DNA of 64,000 nt from Marinilabilia salmonicolor JCM 21150 (GCF_000259075.1 NZ_AJKI01000001.1:84750-148749), one strand, 5' to 3'; positions 1-8,317 are shown, counted from the stretch's first letter. A program made the numbers and translations. The notes: generated by a model not told the origin, from the sequence alone.

Positions 1-207
1 CTCACTGCTAGCTGTGATACCATTCGGGCGCATAATCAATTTGATGAAACTTGTCAGGTTATCGTTCCTAAGGCTGTTATTGCATTTTTGGAGAGTCGGG
101 ACTTTGAAGATACCATACGATTGGCTGTTTCCATAGGAGGGGGCAGTGATACCATTGCAGCTATTACAGGAGGGCTTGCGGAAGTTTTTTACAAAAAAAT
201 TGTTTGA
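1..207 (+). CDS. ADP-ribosylglycohydrolase family protein, C-terminal part
   Basis: The reading frame is open from the first base and stops with TGA at 205-207, so only the last 68 residues are visible. The segment GGGSDTIAAITGGLAE matches the C-terminal metal-binding motif of the DraG / ADP-ribosylglycohydrolase family (usually GGDTDT..A...G...G), enzymes that remove ADP-ribose from proteins or small molecules. A poly-U type hairpin follows directly. The gene lies outside the left end of the integrated element, so it belongs to the host chromosome. The substrate cannot be judged from this fragment. Confidence 0.8.
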   Translation, partial: LTASCDTIRAHNQFDETCQVIVPKAVIAFLESRDFEDTIRLAVSIGGGSDTIAAITGGLAEVFYKKIV

Positions 208-225
208 GACCTTTAAGTCCAGGCA

Positions 226-259
226 AAAAAAAACCACCCTTAAAAAAAGGATGGTTTTT
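226..259 (+). terminator. Intrinsic terminator at the island's left junction
   Basis: An inverted repeat (aaaaccacc...ggatggtttt) closes over an A-rich loop and is flanked by an A-run on the left and a T-run on the right, so it can work in both directions. It ends one base before the 15-bp att repeat. Before integration it probably terminated both the upstream gene and the tRNA-Ser gene on the other strand. Confidence 0.7.
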
Positions 260-274
260 GCGGAGAGAGAGGGA
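260..274 (+). repeat. Left attachment site (15-bp direct repeat)
   Basis: The sequence gcggagagagaggga is identical to 27724-27738, which lies in the acceptor stem and start of the T-arm of tRNA-Ser. The bases outside the repeat differ on both sides, as expected for a site-specific crossover. This copy has no tRNA body attached. Confidence 0.85.
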
Positions 275-581
275 AATGAATTTTTGCCTTCAAATACCAC
301 TCTTTCAATATTTTAACTGAGGCGTTAAGCTTAGTCCTCTGCAAGTCCACCCACGTTATGTTAATTAGGGTGTTTTAGCTCACTTCAAAATGAACTCTAT
401 TTCACTTCAAAGGTAATATTTTTAATGAAAAGGATTCGAACCTAAATTGAAAAAAATGGGCCACATTTTATTAAACAATTTGATTCAAATTTTTCATATT
501 TTTTAATGACGTATTGTTTGGGCAAAATAAAGTATTTTAGGAAACTTATTTTTTGTCTTATTTTCAATATTGATTTTACAA
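275..581. other. Non-coding left end of the island
   Basis: No convincing gene is present. The stretch holds one candidate integrase arm site (333-351) and an AT-rich region in front of the RteC-like gene. I see no clean TAnnTTTG promoter box here. Confidence 0.6.
333..351 (+). promoter_or_regulatory. Candidate integrase arm-type site, left end
   Basis: agtcctctgcaagtccacc matches 27602-27620 at 17 of 19 positions in the same orientation. The two copies lie 59 bp and 104 bp inside the two att repeats. Each contains a pair of related units (AGTCCTC and AGTCCACC). This is the layout of arm sites bound by the N-terminal domain of lambda- or CTnDOT-type integrases; binding itself is inferred. 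Confidence 0.5.
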
Positions 582-1952
582 ATGAGTTATATTTTAAGGT
601 ATTTTGATTCCCTCGTAGATGAATATGATTATAAAGTCTTTACTCATTGGGATAATAAAAAAATCTATGCACCGGGTTTAATTGAAGAAATAAAGGAAGA
701 AGCTCTTAAAGCCAGAACAGCCTTTCGAGAAGTATATTACAGTAAAATCGAACCTGATGAAATGGAGGTCTTCTTTTCTCGGATATTAAAGCGTTTAATG
801 TTTTACAAGAAAGAGATTGAAAAACGGGTTTATCAATCTCAGTTTACATTATTTCGAATTAATCATCCACAGAATTTTCATGTCAAATTAGAGAATTATT
901 ATCAACTATACGATGAGATTTTATTTCTTATTAATATAGTAGTTAACGAGATAGGGTTGGATGTTGAAAATAATGGTTTGGATAAAGAGAAACTGGAATA
1001 TAAAATTGAAAAGCGGGATTCAAATGAGATTTATAGAGATCATTCAATGTTAAAAATGCAAATCTTTAAGGAAAATAAGGTATCAGAGGAATTGCAAAAA
1101 AAATATAGAGTAAAATTCACAGAAGATGATATAGATAATACCAGAAAAAACATAAAAAATCTATATCCGCATATCTATAGACTTCCCTATAATTTTATTT
1201 TGGATGTAGATCTAAATATTGACGCAATAGATATGACCTTTGAAGATCATGTGCAAGACTTTATAGGGGTATATGTGTATGAAAACCTATCATTTAGAAG
1301 GTTTTTTTACCTTCAAATTGCTCAGGATTTAAAGGCAAAAACTAAAACTATTAAAAAACAAGATGAGATTGAGGAATTCGTGGTTGACACTCTTATATTT
1401 AACAATTTGTGTGAAGATCTAATCATACCCTATTTCAAATCTAAAATATATAAGATTGCTATATATAAAGAAGGAAAGGAGTTGCATGCGTTTTTAAAAA
1501 AGCAAAAGGATAGATTAGTAAATATTGCGCAATCAGAAACCATTAAACGATATCGTCAGATTTTATATAAAGACGATTCTAAACCAACATTGATTAGTCA
1601 ATTGGATGAGTTATTTACGGATTTGATTGACCATTCTGAATTTGAAAATAATAATGAGCCTAATCTTTCCAATACTTATCAAGATCCTAAAAATAAAATT
1701 TTTGTTGATTTGGATGAAAAGCAACTGGGTATAATGATTGGGGCTCTTTATGAGACGGGAATTCTCTACCGGAATAGAACCAAGGATACAAAAATAATAA
1801 GTGAAATTATTTCTCTTAAAGGGAAAGGGCCTATTGAGGCCAACCAACTTCGAAATTTGTCTTATGAAAGGGATGAGGCTGCTGTTAAAACTGTTCTTAA
1901 AAAGTTTCAGAAAATGGTTAGTTTATTAATAAAAGAGGATGTTAATCGTTAG
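582..1952 (+). CDS. RteC-like regulatory protein (tentative)
   Basis: This 456-residue soluble protein has no signal peptide. The first ATG (582) is preferred over an upstream TTG at 570. The segment near residues 60-80 (a run of FF..IL..L..YK.EIE) and the C-terminal 70 residues resemble RteC, the regulator known from Bacteroides conjugative transposons, where it activates excision and transfer genes. The protein is about twice the usual RteC length, with a lysine- and glutamate-rich middle. It is the first gene inside the left end of the island and stands alone on the plus strand. The match is by eye and weak; it could instead be an unrelated AT-rich cargo protein. Confidence 0.5.
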   Translation: MSYILRYFDSLVDEYDYKVFTHWDNKKIYAPGLIEEIKEEALKARTAFREVYYSKIEPDEMEVFFSRILKRLMFYKKEIEKRVYQSQFTLFRINHPQNFHVKLENYYQLYDEILFLINIVVNEIGLDVENNGLDKEKLEYKIEKRDSNEIYRDHSMLKMQIFKENKVSEELQKKYRVKFTEDDIDNTRKNIKNLYPHIYRLPYNFILDVDLNIDAIDMTFEDHVQDFIGVYVYENLSFRRFFYLQIAQDLKAKTKTIKKQDEIEEFVVDTLIFNNLCEDLIIPYFKSKIYKIAIYKEGKELHAFLKKQKDRLVNIAQSETIKRYRQILYKDDSKPTLISQLDELFTDLIDHSEFENNNEPNLSNTYQDPKNKIFVDLDEKQLGIMIGALYETGILYRNRTKDTKIISEIISLKGKGPIEANQLRNLSYERDEAAVKTVLKKFQKMVSLLIKEDVNR

Positions 1953-2085
1953 TAGGATAGGTGATTACAAATACATGTGCATAATTGCGCATTTCCTTTT
2001 AAACTCCATATTGCTTTGATTTGCCAACGTAATTAAAACACCAACTGACGTCAACGGTGCAGTGTTAATTCTTAAAATTATTGCA

Positions 2086-2361
2086 ATGGCAAGTCAAATA
2101 ATGATAATAGACGAACATGAGTTCGGGAAATTAATGCGCAAGATTGATAGAATATCTGATAAACTTGAAAATCTTGATTTAAAAAGCAATGACGGCTTTA
2201 AAGAAAAATGGTATGTAAGCGACGAGGTGTGTAAAATCCTCAAAGTAAGTAAGCGCACTCTGCAAAACATGCGCGACAATCAGACCATTAAGTTTAGGAA
2301 GTCCGGTAAAAAGATCTATTACAAAGCTTCTGATATAGAGGAGTACTTGAATAAGATCTAG
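2086..2361 (+). CDS. Helix-turn-helix domain protein (excisionase/MerR-like)
   Basis: This is a 91-residue protein when started at ATG 2086; an in-frame GTG lies at 2062. Residues 45-90 (YVSDEVCKILKVSKRTLQNMRD... followed by IYYKASDIEEYL) form the winged HTH_17/excisionase-like fold that is common in Bacteroidetes mobile elements. The N-terminal half is a short predicted coiled coil (MRKIDRISDKLENL). Such proteins usually serve as recombination directionality factors or as regulators of the replication module. A terminator follows 10 bases after the stop, so it is probably its own transcription unit, ahead of the ATPase gene. Confidence 0.8.
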   Translation: MASQIMIIDEHEFGKLMRKIDRISDKLENLDLKSNDGFKEKWYVSDEVCKILKVSKRTLQNMRDNQTIKFRKSGKKIYYKASDIEEYLNKI

Positions 2362-2370
2362 CAATAACCA

Positions 2371-2397
2371 GGCAGGTTGTGTCTTAACCTGCCTTTT
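2371..2397 (+). terminator. Intrinsic terminator
   Basis: An 8-bp perfect stem (GGCAGGTT / AACCTGCC) with a 7-nt loop is followed by TTTT. It lies between the HTH gene and the ATPase gene. Confidence 0.8.
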
Positions 2398-2449
2398 CTA
2401 TTCACTTTAACCGGATAATAACCGGTAAATCAAACAAACTTTTATTCGG

Positions 2450-3907
2450 ATGAAAATAACTGATAATACTCAGATGGCCACTGGTATGTCTGATGGTAAG
2501 CTCAATCACTCGCATGTTGACGGGAGTGATTTTATTAAAGAAACTGAAGATAAGAAGATAAGGTTTTCGTCTTCAAGATTTTTCAGGTTTATTCATGGAA
2601 AAGGAATCCGAAAGATCAGACAGGGTGCGGATTTCGACTTAGTCCTTGTTCAGGACTATATTGTCTCCAAGATTTCTACCTCAGAGGTGAAAGAAATTGT
2701 TTTAAACTTTGTCAAGACCCTGGAAAATGACCGATTAACAGATTACATACTCAATAAAACGGTTCTATTCTCTTTGAAATATCTGGATGCTGTGGAGACT
2801 ATAAAACCTAAAATGCACAGAGATAAACCAGGTGAATCATTCTTTTATTTTCAGAATGGAGTTGTGAAAGTTACTGCGAAGGGCATTCAACAACCGATTC
2901 CTTATCATCAGTTTAAACGCTTAATCTGGAAAGATCATATTATCTCCCGCACTTTCAATGCCGAAACAGATATTGAAATAACACCACCGATGTTTCAGGA
3001 TTTTATTTCCAAGCTTAGTGAAGGTAATGAAGAGCGCTTTAAGAGAATTTGCTCTGTAATGGGTTATTGCTTGTTCGATTACAAGACATCTGCAACATCA
3101 CGGGCGGTTATTATTAATGATGAAAAGGTGAGTTCTGCTCCGGAAGGAGGAAGTGGAAAAAGCCTGATTGTTGATGCCTTGTCAAAACTTAGAAAGACTG
3201 CTTTGTTTGATGGGAAGAAATTTGATGCGAAAGCGGATTTTGTTTGGCAGAAGATTGATGAAAGTGTCAGAATTGTGGGGATTGATGATGTTAAGCGGGG
3301 ATTCAATTTTGAAGATCTGTTTTCAATCATAACTTCCGGTTTTAGAAATATCAATAAGAAAAATAGGGATGAAATTGAGTTGTCTGTTGAGGAATCTCCC
3401 ACAATTGTTATTACTACCAACAATATTCTGAAAGGGAACAGCGGTTCTTTTCTGCGTCGCCAGCACCAAATTGAGGTTTTCCAGTTTTTTAGCAATAAGC
3501 TTACACCGCTGGATTATTATGAAAGCACCTTCTTTAGTGACTGGGATGAAATGGAGTGGCGTCGGTTTGATGTTTTCATGCTTAATTGCGTGATGATGTT
3601 TTTGATGCATGGTGTTACCGAATATCATGAAAAAGACCCGCAACAAAAAGAACTTATCCGGGAGACCAATCAATCTTTTGCTGAATGGATTGAGGATAAC
3701 CTGGAATTATTGACAGCTTCTGAGGGTGTGGGGACAATTCAGGCGCGTGATTCTTTTCTGGATGCAACCAATCAAAGGTTTACTTCTTTATCGGATCGGA
3801 AATTTACCAATTACGTGAAAGCCTATTGCCAAATATATGGCTATGAATATGTGGCTTTATCAAATATGCGCCCCAGAGGATTTCGTATCTCTCGAAAAAT
3901 TGAATGA
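2450..3907 (+). CDS. P-loop ATPase of mobile-element replication (VapE / primase-helicase-like)
   Basis: This 485-residue protein carries a Walker A motif (GGSGKS, about residue 234), a Walker B motif (VGIDD, about residue 275) and a sensor-like TIVITTNN near residue 322. This order is seen in the helicase-type ATPases of satellites, phages and plasmids (VapE / DUF5906-like, SF3-like). The N-terminal 200 residues show no motif I recognise. The gene precedes a Toprim primase gene, and the pair is a recurring replication module in Bacteroidetes elements. Its likely role is unwinding or initiating replication of the excised element. The function is inferred from motifs and neighbours. Confidence 0.75.
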   Translation: MKITDNTQMATGMSDGKLNHSHVDGSDFIKETEDKKIRFSSSRFFRFIHGKGIRKIRQGADFDLVLVQDYIVSKISTSEVKEIVLNFVKTLENDRLTDYILNKTVLFSLKYLDAVETIKPKMHRDKPGESFFYFQNGVVKVTAKGIQQPIPYHQFKRLIWKDHIISRTFNAETDIEITPPMFQDFISKLSEGNEERFKRICSVMGYCLFDYKTSATSRAVIINDEKVSSAPEGGSGKSLIVDALSKLRKTALFDGKKFDAKADFVWQKIDESVRIVGIDDVKRGFNFEDLFSIITSGFRNINKKNRDEIELSVEESPTIVITTNNILKGNSGSFLRRQHQIEVFQFFSNKLTPLDYYESTFFSDWDEMEWRRFDVFMLNCVMMFLMHGVTEYHEKDPQQKELIRETNQSFAEWIEDNLELLTASEGVGTIQARDSFLDATNQRFTSLSDRKFTNYVKAYCQIYGYEYVALSNMRPRGFRISRKIE

Positions 3908-4157
3908 TGCGATCCCCTTTTTCTTTTAAAACTACGCGGTAATGCGGTTAACCATTTGAAAATAAACAATCAAAATAGGTTGCAATAGCGGATGTTTTCC
4001 GGTGAAGAGTCTTGCTGGTTTAATGATAGAGGAGGGGAGAAACCGAAAGAGTACCGATTTGCTGACCGCTTTTAAATGCTGATAGATAATTTAATAACCG
4101 CTTTGCCAATAGAATTTCATTTTTTATTGATGTCGAATAATTAAAACTGAATAGATC

Positions 4158-5009
4158 GTGAATGAAATAAACATATCTCAAGTTGATATCCTTGCCATTT
4201 TGAGTAGCTATGGCATTCAGCCAGTGAAAAACCGAAACCATAAATTCTGGTTTAACTCTCCATTACGAAACGAAACCAAACCATCTTTTATAGTAGATAC
4301 GGAAAAGAACCTTTGGTATGACTTTGGCCTTGGTGAAGGAGGGAATGCTATTACGCTAATCTGCAAGTTAAATAACGTCAGTGCAAAAGAAGCATTCCAG
4401 ATTATTTCAGGAAAAGAGTTTCCTAAACCACGTCACATTATTTGTAAAACAGAGAAAACACCAGGGAATTCTGCCTTAAAGATTATTAAGGCCAATTCGT
4501 CCATTCAAAGACCGGCACTTATTGATTATCTGAACCAAAGAAAGATTGACGACAATGCCATTAGAAATTGTAAGCCACTTAAAGAACTCTATTATGCCAT
4601 AGAGGATAAGCGGTATTATGCCATCGGATTTCAAAATGACAGGGGAGGGTATGAAATAAGAAATTCCTTTTGGAAGGGATCTTCCAGTCCTAAAAGCATT
4701 ACGACAGTTCCTGGCAATCCAGGGATAGTGAATGTTTTTGAGGGATTCATGGATTATTTGTCGGCTTTGACTTTTTTTAAGACTGCTTTTCCCAGGCATA
4801 CTTCAATTATTCTGAATGGCACAGGCCAGACAAAAAATTTAATGGCTTTATTGCCGACATTTCATAAGGTGCATCTTTACCTGGACAATGATGAAGCAGG
4901 GAAGCGTGTTGTTGCTCAAATAGAAGATAGCCACCGATGCGTTATTAATCACTCTGAGAAGCTTTACCCCAATCACAAAGACTTTAATGAATTCTTATGC
5001 GGAAAGTAA
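4158..5009 (+). CDS. Toprim-domain primase of the mobile element
   Basis: This 283-residue protein starts with GTG at 4158. Residues 8-70 follow the pattern of the DnaG CHC2 region (SPLRNETKPSFIVD... WYDFGLGEGG), but the usual zinc-binding cysteines and histidine are missing, so the zinc finger is degenerate. Residues 190-283 form a Toprim domain with the acidic glutamate in VFEGFMDYL and the D.D motif in YLDNDEAGKR. DnaG-type primases make RNA primers. With the preceding ATPase gene it probably forms the element's replication module. Cysteine-less versions of this type occur in Bacteroidetes mobile elements. Confidence 0.85.
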   Translation: MNEINISQVDILAILSSYGIQPVKNRNHKFWFNSPLRNETKPSFIVDTEKNLWYDFGLGEGGNAITLICKLNNVSAKEAFQIISGKEFPKPRHIICKTEKTPGNSALKIIKANSSIQRPALIDYLNQRKIDDNAIRNCKPLKELYYAIEDKRYYAIGFQNDRGGYEIRNSFWKGSSSPKSITTVPGNPGIVNVFEGFMDYLSALTFFKTAFPRHTSIILNGTGQTKNLMALLPTFHKVHLYLDNDEAGKRVVAQIEDSHRCVINHSEKLYPNHKDFNEFLCGK

Positions 5010-5090
5010 AGAGTGAGTTTCTTTCTTTGACATTTTAATACTTTGGTGAATATGCTAGTAGTATAAGCTGTCAGCTTTAATTTTAACGTT

Positions 5091-5144
5091 AACAGCAACC
5101 AATTTTTAAAACCGTCCTTCTAAACGTAGTGGGGGCGGTTTTTA
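5091..5144 (+). repeat. Repeat A, copy 1, containing a terminator
   Basis: This 54-bp stretch matches 8164-8217 at roughly 85% of positions. It contains the inverted repeat AAAACCGTCC...GGGCGGTTTTT followed by T-rich sequence, so it is a probable intrinsic terminator of the primase gene. The second copy lies downstream of the HigA gene, that is, at another module boundary. Confidence 0.75.
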
Positions 5145-5148
5145 TTTT

Positions 5149-6255
5149 TTACGATATTTCTGATTCATAAAATTTCCGGAGTTGGGGCAACCAATCTCCA
5201 GGAGTCTTCCTAAACTTCAGGCCTACTTTTTTCCCGTTATATCCCCAAACTTCAGAATCAACCAATATAGCCCCTAGATGACTGGAAAGTTGAGATTCCG
5301 TTGTGCTCTTTCCTAATTTGTTAAACAAAAACCACCCGAATCCCTCTTTCTCAGTACCATTTCTTAGTTTTTCTACATTGTTAGCTAAATCCATCCAATC
5401 GATTTTCCTAACAAATTGGTCTATTTCATCTAATTCTTTCTTAGTTATGGTTGTCTCTTCTAATTGATCACCTTTAAATTTTCTTTTTATGATTATATCA
5501 TTGGTGTTTGTTAGCCGCCAATCAAAAGACTTTGCTTTAGGCCCCAATGTTTTTGATTTTAACCAAATTTTCTGATTCTTCTTATTGATAGTTCTGGTGT
5601 TATCAAAAACTTGAGGGTTAATAGGTTTGTTGGACTTCTGCGAAAAGGATTTTTGAGTTTTTAAGTTTTTGCCATAAGCCCAAAGCGCTTTATCCAGTCG
5701 CCAGTAATCAATATTGGCCTCTTTAACCATCTGAACAAAAAAATTCCGATAGGTGTCATAGCCATCCCAGCTTAAATCTGCTTTTTCCGAAAGTTCTTTA
5801 TTTCCAGATATTATGTATTTAAAGGCTCTATAAACATGTTGATCATATAATGGGTATATTTCTGGATACCAGCAGTGTAAAGCAAAAACACCCCAAATAA
5901 ATCCGAACCCATTAAAAGATTTCAGGTGTGTTAGCAAAATTGGTTCTTCATTTGGGAATGTTGCAGGAACTTGTTCTTTTAAAATTTCTTGATTATTTGA
6001 AATGTACTGCCATATCTTGTAGCCTACGGGTGTAGATTCTTTCCATCTTTCTGAAAAAATAAAGTGCTGTCCATATTTATCACAATAGGTACCACCCGTT
6101 GAGCATTCTTTAAGGCATCCTGTTTTCCAGGCTCCCATTATTTCAAATTTTTGCTGATGTTCACCACCTTCAACTACCAATTCCTTATATAACTCATAAG
6201 GATACTTGGAATTGTCATATTCATTTTCCCACTTTAAAATGTCGCTTATTGCCAT
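5149..6255 (-). CDS. Hypothetical protein, defence cargo candidate
   Basis: I do not recognise this 368-residue protein. It has no signal peptide or membrane segment. The middle portion (about residues 110-150: FNGFGFIWGVFALHCWYP followed by IYPLYDQHVYRAFKYI) recalls the helix-hairpin-helix region of OGG-like DNA glycosylases, where a glycine-rich turn and an I/LYD motif occur in the same order; this is a weak resemblance. A cysteine cluster (GCLKECSTGGTYC, about residue 45) could bind metal. It is the only minus-strand gene in the left half of the island. It lies between repeat A copy 1 and repeat B copy 1, as though inserted as a cassette. Confidence 0.6.
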   Translation of the reverse strand: MAISDILKWENEYDNSKYPYELYKELVVEGGEHQQKFEIMGAWKTGCLKECSTGGTYCDKYGQHFIFSERWKESTPVGYKIWQYISNNQEILKEQVPATFPNEEPILLTHLKSFNGFGFIWGVFALHCWYPEIYPLYDQHVYRAFKYIISGNKELSEKADLSWDGYDTYRNFFVQMVKEANIDYWRLDKALWAYGKNLKTQKSFSQKSNKPINPQVFDNTRTINKKNQKIWLKSKTLGPKAKSFDWRLTNTNDIIIKRKFKGDQLEETTITKKELDEIDQFVRKIDWMDLANNVEKLRNGTEKEGFGWFLFNKLGKSTTESQLSSHLGAILVDSEVWGYNGKKVGLKFRKTPGDWLPQLRKFYESEIS

Positions 6256-6422
6256 GGCTTTTTAGTATTTATGATTCCATTGGCAATTTATTGAAGGAAA
6301 TTCTAGAATTCAACCCCCGGAGTCATTATTATTGTTTTCAAAGTAATAATAATGTGCTTGTTAGAAGGTGATATAAGTTAGTTGCATTTTTCAAAAAAGG
6401 AGTATTCTTTTTCAAAATTGAG

Positions 6423-6471
6423 AATCCCTTCGATTAATTTACCATAAAATTCGAACAAATTGTTAATTTTA
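6423..6471 (+). repeat. Repeat B, copy 1
   Basis: This 49-bp sequence is identical to 8252-8300 except for one base. It includes a short inverted repeat (TAAAATT...AATTTTA). Copy 1 lies 100 bp before higB and copy 2 lies 18 bp before the Mrr-like gene, so the two copies bracket the toxin-antitoxin module. Confidence 0.85.
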
Positions 6472-6560
6472 TTTGCCTATAACTGTTTCTATTTTGAAAT
6501 TTAAAAATATTTTAAAAGAATATTTTTTGAACTTTTATTAACCTTTCCCGTTAATATTAA

Positions 6561-6568
6561 TATATTTG
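6561..6568 (+). promoter_or_regulatory. Bacteroidota -7 box of higBA
   Basis: TATATTTG fits the TAnnTTTG consensus exactly and ends two bases before the GTG start of higB. I see no good TTTG at -33. If used, the transcript would have no leader. Confidence 0.5.
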
Positions 6569-6570
6569 CA

Positions 6571-6903
6571 GTGAAATTATCCTTTAAAACCAAGAAACTA
6601 GAAAAGCAATTAACCAACCTGCCCCAGATGAAAAAAGCGTTTGGAACCAGAACAAAGAAGGTTAATCAAAGAATGGAAGAAATTAAGGCTTCCGATAATC
6701 TGAGTGTTTTAATGTCAATCCCTGCTGCAAGATGTCATCCGTTGACCGGAGATAAAAAGGGAAGTTTCGCAGTAGATATATCGAATAATCATAGATTAAT
6801 CTTTGAACCCAACCACAATCCGGTCCCCTTAAAAGATGACAACAGCATTGACCACATAAAAATTACCGATATCCAAATATTAGGTACCGAAGATTATCAT
6901 TAA
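6571..6903 (+). CDS. higB: HigB-type toxin (RelE/ParE superfamily)
   Basis: This is a 110-residue basic protein. The pattern from the N-terminus (SFKTKKLEKQLTN), through IPAARCHPLTGDKKGSFAVD in the middle, to NHRLIFEP matches the HigB / killer-suppression family, whose members are ribosome-dependent mRNA interferases. The start codon is GTG, chosen because it keeps the conserved N-terminal strand; the next methionine (residue 20) would remove it. The antitoxin gene follows within 40 bases, in the toxin-first order typical of hig loci. It is likely autoregulated by HigA. The locus may stabilise the island. Confidence 0.85.
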   Translation: MKLSFKTKKLEKQLTNLPQMKKAFGTRTKKVNQRMEEIKASDNLSVLMSIPAARCHPLTGDKKGSFAVDISNNHRLIFEPNHNPVPLKDDNSIDHIKITDIQILGTEDYH

Positions 6904-6938
6904 ACAGTCTTTTGTGGCAAACGGAAAAAACTATCGCT

Positions 6939-8027
6939 ATGAATGAAAACCTGACTTTACGGAAAGAAATGTTGTCACCTCCCGGGGACACAATACAAGA
7001 GACTATTGATGAAATAAGAATGTCTCAGGCAGATCTGGCCCAAAGAATGGGTAGGTCAAAAGAAAAATTGAATGATTTAATAAAGGGCCGTGAACCGCTA
7101 TCCAGAAATACGGCGCTTTTGCTTGAAAGGGTGCTGGGAATTCCTGTTAGCTTCTGGATTAATCGGGAAAATGCATACCGGGAAGAATTGATGAGAATTG
7201 AGCAGGAAGAATTTCTTGAAACATGTGTGGACTGGGTCAAAAATTTTCCTCTTCCACAATTGAAAAGCCTTGGTTTTCTTCCTGATACAAAGAAGTATTC
7301 ACAATTAACAGATGCTTTACTTCGATTTTTTGGAGTGGCTACGCCCAGGCAATGGGAAAAAACTTACATGGAAAACCGACTGGGAGCAGCGTTTAAGGTA
7401 TCTATGGCTCATGCCCATTCACCGTATGCCATTTCAGCATGGTTACGTATTGGCGAACTAAAAGCCCTTAATTTAAAGTTACCCGAATATAATGCCAAAG
7501 CATTTGCTACAGCGTTAGAAGAAATCAAAGAAATAGCGAGTTCCCAACCTGTGGAATTTAAGGAACTTCTTCAGAAAAAGTGTGCTGAAGCTGGTGTTGC
7601 CCTGACTTTTACTCCGGGACTTTCCAAAGCACCAGTGAGCGGGGCTGCATGGTGGATGGGACGGAATCCTATTATTCAATTATCAGGCCGATACAAGACT
7701 AATGATCATTTCTGGTTTGGTTTTTATCATGAAGCAGCCCATGTTTTGAAGCACAGCAAAAAAGAAATTTTCCTTGAAGACCTGAAAGGCTCTGTATTGG
7801 ATGAGGAAAAGGAGAAGGAAGCCAATCTTTTTGCTCAAAAGTCGCTATTGCCTCAAAAGGCATTGTCACAATTAATGATTAGTCCCATAGACCAAACAAT
7901 AATTGTTGAATATGCTAAGAAATTCAAATGCCATCCGGGTATTATTGTTGGTCAACTTCAACATGAGAAAGTATTGCCCTATACCCATTTTAATAATATG
8001 AAGGTAAAGATTGAACTTTTTGATTGA
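6939..8027 (+). CDS. higA: HigA-type antitoxin with ImmA/IrrE metallopeptidase domain
   Basis: Starting at ATG 6939 the protein has 362 residues; an upstream in-frame TTG at 6912 would add nine. An XRE/HigA helix-turn-helix occupies roughly residues 20-75 (MSQADLAQRMGRSKEKLNDLIKG). The C-terminal half holds HEAAH at residues 264-268 and a downstream acidic region (EKEKEANLFAQ), the zinc-site pattern of ImmA/IrrE peptidases. The HigA family is usually near 100 residues, so this is the long form. It probably neutralises HigB and represses the operon. The peptidase could cleave another repressor, as ImmA does in ICEBs1; this is inference. Confidence 0.85.
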   Translation: MNENLTLRKEMLSPPGDTIQETIDEIRMSQADLAQRMGRSKEKLNDLIKGREPLSRNTALLLERVLGIPVSFWINRENAYREELMRIEQEEFLETCVDWVKNFPLPQLKSLGFLPDTKKYSQLTDALLRFFGVATPRQWEKTYMENRLGAAFKVSMAHAHSPYAISAWLRIGELKALNLKLPEYNAKAFATALEEIKEIASSQPVEFKELLQKKCAEAGVALTFTPGLSKAPVSGAAWWMGRNPIIQLSGRYKTNDHFWFGFYHEAAHVLKHSKKEIFLEDLKGSVLDEEKEKEANLFAQKSLLPQKALSQLMISPIDQTIIVEYAKKFKCHPGIIVGQLQHEKVLPYTHFNNMKVKIELFD

Positions 8028-8163
8028 TTTGCCTTCGAAGAAGGTTGTGTGAAACAATCTTTTGCGATTTGAATGGGTGTCGTTTCAACAAGTGCTTTAT
8101 CTTTCGTTCAAACACTTAAATATGGAACGCATTACATCATTGGTTGGTTGTTATTTTTATTCC

Positions 8164-8217
8164 AACAGCAATCAATTTTGAAAACCGTCCTGCTAAACAT
8201 AGTGAGGCGGTTTTTTA
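8164..8217 (+). repeat. Repeat A, copy 2, containing a terminator
   Basis: This is the second copy of the 54-bp repeat at 5091-5144. The stem AAAACCGTCC...GAGGCGGTTTTTT closes the higBA transcript. Repeat B copy 2 follows after 34 bases. Confidence 0.75.
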
Positions 8218-8240
8218 CTATCCTGATTAACCCCCAAAAT

Positions 8241-8248
8241 TACTTTTG
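8241..8248 (+). promoter_or_regulatory. Candidate -7 box of the Mrr-like gene
   Basis: TACTTTTG fits TAnnTTTG exactly. It lies 70 bp before the ATG, so repeat B copy 2 would fall in the 5' untranslated region. No convincing -33 element is visible. Confidence 0.4.
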
Positions 8249-8251
8249 CAA

Positions 8252-8300
8252 AATCCCTTCGATTAATTTACCATAAAATTCGAACGAATTGTTAATTTTA
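8252..8300 (+). repeat. Repeat B, copy 2
   Basis: This copy differs from 6423-6471 by one base in 49. It ends 18 bases before the Mrr-like start codon. Confidence 0.85.
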
Positions 8301-8317
8301 GGGCAAATTAAAGAAAT

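Larger units (their letters stand above)
6256..6570. other. Divergent intergenic region
   Basis: This AT-rich 315-bp region separates the minus-strand unknown gene from the plus-strand toxin gene. It contains repeat B copy 1 (6423-6471) and a -7 promoter box (6561-6568). Nothing else recognisable is present. Confidence 0.6.

Noticed and set aside
570..581. TTG start for the RteC-like gene
   Set aside because: The ATG at 582 is only four codons later and is the more usual start.
8073..8276. 67-residue open frame between higA and the Mrr-like gene
   Set aside because: It reads through repeat A copy 2, a terminator, and the -7 box; not a gene.
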